A stretch of 64,000 nucleotides of DNA from an uncultured Clostridia bacterium (GTDB lineage Bacteria > Bacillota > Clostridia > Oscillospirales > Acutalibacteraceae): positions 408,706 to 472,705 of the forward strand of contig CAMCPL010000001.1 of NCBI GenBank assembly GCA_945876745.1, read 5' to 3'. How positions within the stretch are numbered: position 1 is the first letter of the stretch; every line of letters begins with the position of its first letter. The notes beneath the pieces were generated by a model, which was not told where the DNA came from, made no database searches, and was given only the letters and a program-made list of their open reading frames with translations. Below, piece by piece: positions 59,162 to 64,000 of the stretch. Position numbers and translations under genes: made by a program.

Positions 59162-60985
59162 ATGTGCGGTATAGCAGGTATTTTGAGCAGTGATATTGAT
59201 TTAAGACAGGAAAAGGAAATGCTTTGGCGCGTCAGTGACAGCCTGAAAATGCGAGGTCCCGACGCAAGAGGGGAATACATAACACGAAGTGTTGCGTTGA
59301 TTCACAGACGGCTTTCTGTTATTGACCCCGAAAAGGGCGTTCAGCCTATGAGATTTGGAAAGTATATTATTGTTTATAACGGTGAGATATACAATACCGA
59401 CGAAATTCGCAGAGAGCTTCGCTTTCACGGTTATGTTTTTGAAACCGATTGTGATACCGAGGTTGTGCTGAAAAGCTTTCATCTTTGGCAGGAGCGTTGC
59501 GCCGAGAAGCTAAACGGCATATTTGCTTTTGCAATATATAATATGGATAGTGAGGAAGTTTTCCTCTGCCGTGACAGAATCGGTGTCAAGCCGCTTTTTT
59601 ATTCTAAAACAAAGGATTTATTTGCCTTTGCGTCAAGAACCGACACTCTTTTGCACGTTAAAGGTATTGAACCTGTTTGTGACGAAAACGGACTTAACGA
59701 GATTTTTATGCTCGGTCCTGCAAAAACTATGGGCAAAACATATTTTCAGAATATAAAAGAGGTTAAGCCGGGCGAGTATCTTTATTACAAAAAAGGCAAG
59801 CTGAAAAGCGGCGTTTACTGGTCACTCAAGGCGTCGGAATTTTCGGATAATTGCGTTCAGGCACAGGAGCATACACATTTTTTGGTTACCGATGCAATTA
59901 AGCGACAGCTTGTGTCTGATGTCCCGATATGTACCTTTTTAAGCGGCGGTCTTGACAGCTCGATTATTTCAAAGGTTGCATACGACTATATGACCGACAG
60001 GGGCGAAATTCTAAACACATATTCAGTTGATTATAAGGATAACGATAAATATTTTAAGTCGAGTGTGTTTCAGCCCAACAAGGACAGCGACTATATCAAT
60101 CTTATCTCCGATTATATCGACTCCGACCATCACAACATAATCCTGAACAACACCGATGTTGCCGACAGCCTTATTGAAAGCACCTTTGCACGCGGAGTAC
60201 CGGGCTTTACAGATATTGACAGCAGCTTGCTTTTGTTTTGCAGAGAAATTGTGAAAAAGCATAAGGTTGCACTTTCCGGCGAGTGCGCCGATGAGATTTT
60301 CGGCGGCTATCCGTGGTATCACCGTGAGGAAATACTCTTTGAAGAAACGTTCCCTTGGAGCAGAACAACTGACGTTCGTCACAGTATTTTGAAAAACGGC
60401 TTTTTGAAGCACAGTGACGAATATGTTAAAAACGCATATGATGAAACGATTACCTCAACTGATTTTCTCGATACCGACAGCCGTCTTGAAAAGCGAATGC
60501 GACAGATGTTTATGCTGAATATGAATTGGTTTATGCAAACACTTCTTGCAAGAAAGGACGCAATGAGTATGCAGGCGTCATTGGAGGTGCGTGTTCCGTT
60601 TTGTGATTACCGTATTGTTGAGTATGCCTATAATATGCCGTGGAGCATAAAATCGTATAACGGCAGAGAAAAGGGAATTTTGCGCAAGGCATTTGAAAAC
60701 GAACTGCCCGATATCATAACCTGGCGAAAAAAGAGCCCTTATCCTAAAACCTTTAATCCCGATTATGTTCAGGCTGTGTCAAAAATGGCACTTTGCGTTT
60801 TGGAGGATAAGAGCTGTGCGCTTAATGAAATGATAAACAAAAGCAGTATTATGTCGTTGATAGAAAACCCCGACAGCCTGAGCGAGCCGTGGTACGGTCA
60901 GCTTATGCGAGGACCGCAGGTTTTGGCGTATCTTGTTCAAATCTATGCTTGGATTAGAAGATACAACGTTCAATTCGATATATAA
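59162..60985 (+). CDS. asnB: Asparagine synthetase (glutamine-hydrolysing)
   Basis: A 607-residue protein: N-terminal class II glutaminase with Cys2 (MCGIAGIL), RGPDARGEY, HRRLSVIDPEKGVQPM and YNGEIYN; C-terminal synthetase with the pyrophosphate loop FLSGGLDSSIISK and ALSGECADEIFGGYPWY. It makes asparagine from aspartate, ATP and glutamine. The length suits the AsnB/AsnO class. SD AAGGGTGA before ATG. Gene alone between divergent tRNAs and rpsT. Confidence 0.96.
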   Translation: MCGIAGILSSDIDLRQEKEMLWRVSDSLKMRGPDARGEYITRSVALIHRRLSVIDPEKGVQPMRFGKYIIVYNGEIYNTDEIRRELRFHGYVFETDCDTEVVLKSFHLWQERCAEKLNGIFAFAIYNMDSEEVFLCRDRIGVKPLFYSKTKDLFAFASRTDTLLHVKGIEPVCDENGLNEIFMLGPAKTMGKTYFQNIKEVKPGEYLYYKKGKLKSGVYWSLKASEFSDNCVQAQEHTHFLVTDAIKRQLVSDVPICTFLSGGLDSSIISKVAYDYMTDRGEILNTYSVDYKDNDKYFKSSVFQPNKDSDYINLISDYIDSDHHNIILNNTDVADSLIESTFARGVPGFTDIDSSLLLFCREIVKKHKVALSGECADEIFGGYPWYHREEILFEETFPWSRTTDVRHSILKNGFLKHSDEYVKNAYDETITSTDFLDTDSRLEKRMRQMFMLNMNWFMQTLLARKDAMSMQASLEVRVPFCDYRIVEYAYNMPWSIKSYNGREKGILRKAFENELPDIITWRKKSPYPKTFNPDYVQAVSKMALCVLEDKSCALNEMINKSSIMSLIENPDSLSEPWYGQLMRGPQVLAYLVQIYAWIRRYNVQFDI

Positions 60986-60992
60986 AAACAAA

Positions 60993-61014
60993 AGGGCAAC
61001 CGAAAGGTTGCCCT
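60993..61014. terminator. Terminator of rpsT, also at the end of asnB
   Basis: AGGGCAACC (60993-61001) pairs with GGTTGCCCT (61006-61014) around GAAA; a T run follows on the minus strand. Confidence 0.88.
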
Positions 61015-61027
61015 GAATCTTTATCAC

Positions 61028-61285
61028 TTACGCCTTGTTGAGCTTTGTAGCAAGATTGCTCTTCTTTCTTGCTGCGCAGTTCTTGTGGATAAGGTTGTGC
61101 TTTGCAGCCTGGTCAATCTTCTTGACAGCTTCCTTAACAACTGCTTCCTTGTCGTCTGCGTTAGCTTCGATAGCAGCATTAGCCTTTTTGATAGCTGTTT
61201 TGAGGGCTGTGTTGCGAGCCTTGTTGTTGGCAGCCTTTGTCTGATTAACTAATACTCTCTTCTTTGCTGATTTGATGTTTGCCAT
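61028..61285 (-). CDS. rpsT: 30S ribosomal protein S20
   Basis: An 85-residue basic protein starting MANIKSAKKRVLVNQTKAAN, with the helical KAAKHNLIHKNCAARKKSNL end typical of S20. It binds the 5' domain of 16S rRNA. ATG 61285 is chosen because AAAGGAG lies 8 nt upstream; GTG 61294 is part of the SD spacing. The divergent gpr-spoIIP arrangement next to rpsT is also seen in Bacillus. Confidence 0.96.
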   Translation of the reverse strand: MANIKSAKKRVLVNQTKAANNKARNTALKTAIKKANAAIEANADDKEAVVKEAVKKIDQAAKHNLIHKNCAARKKSNLATKLNKA

Positions 61286-61373
61286 TTTTTTCACTCCTTT
61301 ACCGAGATGTTAGGTGTAAAGGCAAGATGCCTAATTTGCTAAATCCATACATTCCATATTTTAATGCTGACTT

Positions 61374-61402
61374 ATAATATCACAACTTCAAATAAAATGC
61401 AA
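61374..61402 (-). promoter_or_regulatory. Promoter of rpsT
   Basis: Minus strand TTGCAT (61397-61402) and TATTAT (61374-61379), 17-nt spacer; leader about 80 nt with an AGGC/GCCT hairpin. Confidence 0.65.
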
Positions 61403-61428
61403 GCATTTTTTTATTTTTGGGCATACTT
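61399..61428 (+). promoter_or_regulatory. Candidate forespore (sigma-F/G) promoter of gpr
   Basis: GGGCATACTT (61419-61428) fits the sigma-F -10 pattern GGnnAnAnT(A/T). Upstream GCAAG (61399-61403) is a partial match to the GyATA -35 at 15 nt. No sigma-A promoter is visible ahead of gpr. Confidence 0.4.
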
Positions 61429-61460
61429 TTAGTAAAAATAATGATTTTTGGAGTGATTTT

Positions 61461-62285
61461 GTGTCAAATCGTACAGATTTAGCCCTCGAAAGCTACGAAA
61501 GTAAGGAGACAACCCGGCTCGACGGAGTGAGTGTTACCGAAAATGACAACCTGACTACTGTTGAAGTTTTAACACAAAACGGCGCAAATAAAATCGGTAA
61601 GCCCGTCGGAAAGTATCAAACCTTGAAGGTCAGCTCGTTTGTAAACGATACCGACCTGCTTGACGGCAGACTTCAGGAATTTGCCGAGGTTTTGTCCGAC
61701 TTACTGCCGCCGAATATAAAATCCGTTTTGGCAGTCGGATTGGGAAATAAAAAAATAACCGCCGATTCTTTAGGTCCTGCGGCGTCGTCCTTTGTACTTG
61801 CAACACGCCATATTATTCGAGAGCTGAAAAACGATACAGGTCTTGGTGAGCTTTTTCCTGTTTCCTGCATAGACACAGGCGTGCTTGCCGATACCGGTAT
61901 TGAGTCTGCGGAAATCATCAAGGGCGTTGTAAATCAAATCAAGCCCTCCTGCGTTATTGTGATTGATGCGCTTGCCTCCGGCTCAACCGAGAGACTCGGT
62001 ACAACCGTTCAGCTTTCGGATGTAGGAATATCTCCCGGCTCCGGAGTCGGCAATCACAGATACGAAATCTCCGAAAAAACACTCGGTGTTCCTGTTATTT
62101 CAATAGGTATTCCCACTGTTGTAAGCACCTGCGTTATCAGCGGAAGAAACGAGGATTGCGCTTTTGTTACTCCTCGTGAGATTGACGAAATCTGCCGTCA
62201 GGGTGCAAAGCTTATCGGAATGGGAATAAATGTTTGTCTGCAAAAGAATTTGAGTGTAAATGATTTAATGGCGCTTGTGGGATAA
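61461..62285 (+). CDS. gpr: Germination protease GPR
   Basis: A 274-residue protein starting with GTG (SD GGAGTGA) and SNRTDLALESYESK, whose N-terminal residues form the propeptide removed by autoprocessing. AVGLGNKKITADSLGP, CIDTGVLADTGIES, VIVIDALASGSTERLGTT and DVGISPGSGVGNHR mark GPR, which degrades small acid-soluble spore proteins at germination. It is synthesised in the forespore. Slightly shorter than Bacillus GPR (368). It is followed by spoIIP, the classic order. Confidence 0.95.
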   Translation: MSNRTDLALESYESKETTRLDGVSVTENDNLTTVEVLTQNGANKIGKPVGKYQTLKVSSFVNDTDLLDGRLQEFAEVLSDLLPPNIKSVLAVGLGNKKITADSLGPAASSFVLATRHIIRELKNDTGLGELFPVSCIDTGVLADTGIESAEIIKGVVNQIKPSCVIVIDALASGSTERLGTTVQLSDVGISPGSGVGNHRYEISEKTLGVPVISIGIPTVVSTCVISGRNEDCAFVTPREIDEICRQGAKLIGMGINVCLQKNLSVNDLMALVG

Positions 62286-62349
62286 ACGCATTTCAAATTG
62301 CATATATAATGTATATAAGTATTATAATATATTATATAGGTGTTGTTTT

Positions 62350-63510
62350 ATGATGAAAAAAAGGACAGCTTTAACATTTGTAAGTCTTGCGTTGATGTAT
62401 TCTCTTCTCGGCGTTTTTGTTTATTTTATGCCTCTTATGACCGATAGTCTGACCGAGGTGGCCGATTTCGCAGTTAAAGCATCAAGTCCGTCCTATGTTG
62501 CTTCGCAGATAAAGGAAACGCTTTCCTGTTATATTATTGCTCCCGACGGTAATGATAATACTACCATATCCGACGATGACAAACAGGTAATGCACAGTAT
62601 TATTGCCAAGGACAGCGAGGATAATACCGATATAACAGCAACGCCCGATGATATTCAAGAATTAATGAAGCAAGCCGAGGAAGCTCTCAATGAGGAGGAC
62701 GCTGTCGGTAAGACAAGTGAGGAGCCTTATCACGGCGGCGGTACGATTATTACCGAGGGCGTAAATCAAATTCAATCCAAAATACCTTTTGATGTGTATA
62801 ATCCCGATATAAAAAAACTGCTTGAGCAGGATACCGATTTATCTATCGGGGATAAATCAAAGCCGACTGTTTTGATTTATCATTCTCATACAACAGAGGC
62901 ATATTCATTGTTGGATGTGGGTTATTATAACAGCTCCGATGCGAGGTCTAAAAATGCAGACAGAAATATGGTTCGCGTCGGAGACGAGCTTACGAGATAT
63001 CTTGAAAAGCACGGCTTTGTTGTTATTCACGATACGGAAATTCACGACGAGGAGTACAATTCCGCTTATGATAATTCGAGAGAAGTTGTCGAAAAATATC
63101 TTGAAGAATATCCGTCAATCGAAATTACGATTGATGTTCACAGAGACGATATTACATATTCCGATAAAACAAAGGTGAAGCCCACTGCCGTCATTAACGG
63201 AAAAAAGGCGGCAAGAATGATGATTATTGCAGGCTGTGAATACAACAGGGTAAAGAACTTCCCGAATTGGGAGAAAAATCTCCGCTTTGATTTGCAGGTT
63301 CAAAATAAGGTTAACGAGCTTTACGAGGGATTGATGCGACCTATCTTATTTTCGGAGCGTAAATATAATATGTATGAAACCGATTACTCATTCTTGCTTG
63401 AGGTCGGAACAGATGCAAATACCTTGGAGGAGGCGTGCTATTCCGCAAGACTGTTCGGCGATGCACTCGGACAGCTGCTTAATGAAAAATATGTCACAAA
63501 ACAGGAATAA
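62350..63510 (+). CDS. spoIIP: Stage II sporulation protein P
   Basis: A 386-residue protein with an N-terminal membrane helix (about 10-32), an acidic linker, and an amidase/endopeptidase domain: KPTVLIYHSHTTEAYS (zinc His), IHDTEIHDEEYNSAYDNSRE, IEITIDVHRDD and TDYSFLLEVGTDANTLEEA with catalytic Glu. SpoIIP with SpoIID and SpoIIM degrades septal peptidoglycan during engulfment. ATG 62350 follows AGGTG; the upstream in-frame ATG 62275 overlaps gpr and lacks an SD. It overlaps the next gene by 20 nt. Confidence 0.94.
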   Translation: MMKKRTALTFVSLALMYSLLGVFVYFMPLMTDSLTEVADFAVKASSPSYVASQIKETLSCYIIAPDGNDNTTISDDDKQVMHSIIAKDSEDNTDITATPDDIQELMKQAEEALNEEDAVGKTSEEPYHGGGTIITEGVNQIQSKIPFDVYNPDIKKLLEQDTDLSIGDKSKPTVLIYHSHTTEAYSLLDVGYYNSSDARSKNADRNMVRVGDELTRYLEKHGFVVIHDTEIHDEEYNSAYDNSREVVEKYLEEYPSIEITIDVHRDDITYSDKTKVKPTAVINGKKAARMMIIAGCEYNRVKNFPNWEKNLRFDLQVQNKVNELYEGLMRPILFSERKYNMYETDYSFLLEVGTDANTLEEACYSARLFGDALGQLLNEKYVTKQE

Positions 63511-63745
63511 TAAAAATCAAGGAAGACTTGTTGCAAAATCACTTTTCATATCCGCTGTGTTTTTGACTCTCGGCGTTGCCGTTGCATACTACAATACGGC
63601 GTCATTCGGATATGATAACGCCAACCTTTTTTCTTATGACAGTATAGGAATATATGTGTTCGACATTTCAATAAAATTTGAAAATATTTTCAAAATAATT
63701 GAAATGTTAAAAGATTTTGCTCCCGATAATTTTATAACTATATAA
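63491..63745 (+). CDS. 84-residue membrane protein in YqxA position
   Basis: Starts within the end of spoIIP (ATG 63491 or 63482), with SQNRNNKNQGRLVAKSLFIS leading into one hydrophobic helix (about 16-36) and an extracytoplasmic tail ending MLKDFAPDNFITI. In Bacillus a small membrane gene (yqxA) follows gpr-spoIIP; the position matches but sequence similarity could not be judged. Possible partner of SpoIIP. No strong SD; translational coupling is likely. Confidence 0.6.
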   Translation: MSQNRNNKNQGRLVAKSLFISAVFLTLGVAVAYYNTASFGYDNANLFSYDSIGIYVFDISIKFENIFKIIEMLKDFAPDNFITI

Positions 63746-63891
63746 AGTGTGGAAAAGCACATTTTTGGCGAAAACTATATATATTGTATATAAAAATTGC
63801 GGTATTTGAAAATATTGTAGTAACTTTGCACACTAAAAATATAGAACACACGGCAGGGTGTTCGTCAGTGAAAAAAATTTGAAAAAAAGTG

Positions 63892-63920
63892 TTGACAAAT
63901 GGGGTTGTTAATGGTATGAT
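63892..63920 (+). promoter_or_regulatory. Strong promoter, probably of an rRNA operon
   Basis: TTGACA (63892-63897) and TATGAT (63915-63920) with a 17-nt spacer. The downstream leader contains GACCTTGAAAATTGAACAA (63953-63971), a phrase typical of sequences just ahead of 16S rRNA genes in Clostridia. No coding sequence follows before the window ends. Confidence 0.7.
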
Positions 63921-64000
63921 GTGTAAGTCGCAAGTGAGAGCGACAAAGCAAAGGACCTTGAAAATTGAACAACGATGAAAAAGGAACCCGAAAAAGACGA

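Overview
The window looks like a chromosome segment from a low-GC, Gram-positive, endospore-forming Clostridia. The style (AT-rich intergenics, strong SD sequences, consensus sigma-A promoters with 17-bp spacers, spoIIE, gpr, spoIIP, ssb between rpsF and rpsR, GGGACGGTTC-type palindromic repeats) suggests an Oscillospiraceae/Ruminococcus-like gut anaerobe; that placement is inference. By eye the GC content is in the low forties. Most of the window is ordinary core genome.

Layout. 0-8 kb: end of an IolE-like gene, a Q/P-rich membrane protein, the infC-rpmI-rplT operon with a candidate L20-type leader and an ATC start for IF3, an RNA-methyltransferase/radical-SAM run (trmN6-like, rsmI, PflX-like), mscL, a monoacylglycerol-lipase-like hydrolase, tatD, and rpsF-ssb-rpsR. 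8-13 kb: a BlaI/BlaR-type pair behind two dyad operators, an M28 peptidase, an XRE regulator split from its membrane half by an in-frame TAA, and a stand-alone E2-like acyltransferase. 13.4-17.6 kb: methionine synthesis (metF, a separate MetH reactivation domain, metH) and an Rrf2 regulator. 17.6-22 kb: an unlisted 44-aa membrane protein, Na+-decarboxylase gamma and beta subunits without alpha, and pcrA. 22-28.6 kb: a GlmS-like double-SIS protein coupled to spoIIE, an ABC-F protein, a NERD protein and a secreted CHAP protein. 28.8-41.2 kb: a heavy-metal P-type ATPase homologue that has lost its A domain, phosphorylation site and N domain, then malic enzyme, LDH2-type dehydrogenase, glpK, acpP, aroE-aroK, an orphan ABC-2 permease, a DUF2974 hydrolase, cysK and a DUF2130 protein. 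Two copies of a 231-bp structured repeat lie at 30.1 and 40.9 kb. 41.2-56.7 kb: secA, a lipoprotein, a sugar transferase, lacZ, a radical SAM/SPASM protein, a CNNM/CorC protein, pth-mfd, and an M23 peptidase with two small ORFs. 56.7-58.9 kb: a decayed accessory island (remnants of a large polyvalent mobile-element protein, many variable-stem hairpins) abutting tRNA-Tyr and tRNA-Thr. 59-64 kb: asnB, rpsT, gpr-spoIIP-small membrane gene, and a promoter/leader that looks like the start of an rRNA operon.

How the genes work together: ribosome assembly and translation (infC, rpmI, rplT, rpsF, rpsR, rpsT, pth, rsmI), C1/methionine metabolism, shikimate synthesis, sporulation (spoIIE, gpr, spoIIP, possibly the M23 gene) and envelope functions (secA, mscL, sugar transferase, CHAP, M23).

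Best candidates for something undescribed: (1) the 231-bp repeat with matching end arms, internal stems that differ by compensatory changes between the two copies, and a terminator hairpin directly after each copy, which reads as a structured RNA or RNA-folding mobile element; (2) the compact catalytically dead metal P-type ATPase with a His/Cys-rich N-terminus; (3) the tandem array of hairpins with unrelated stems at 58.64-58.80 kb.
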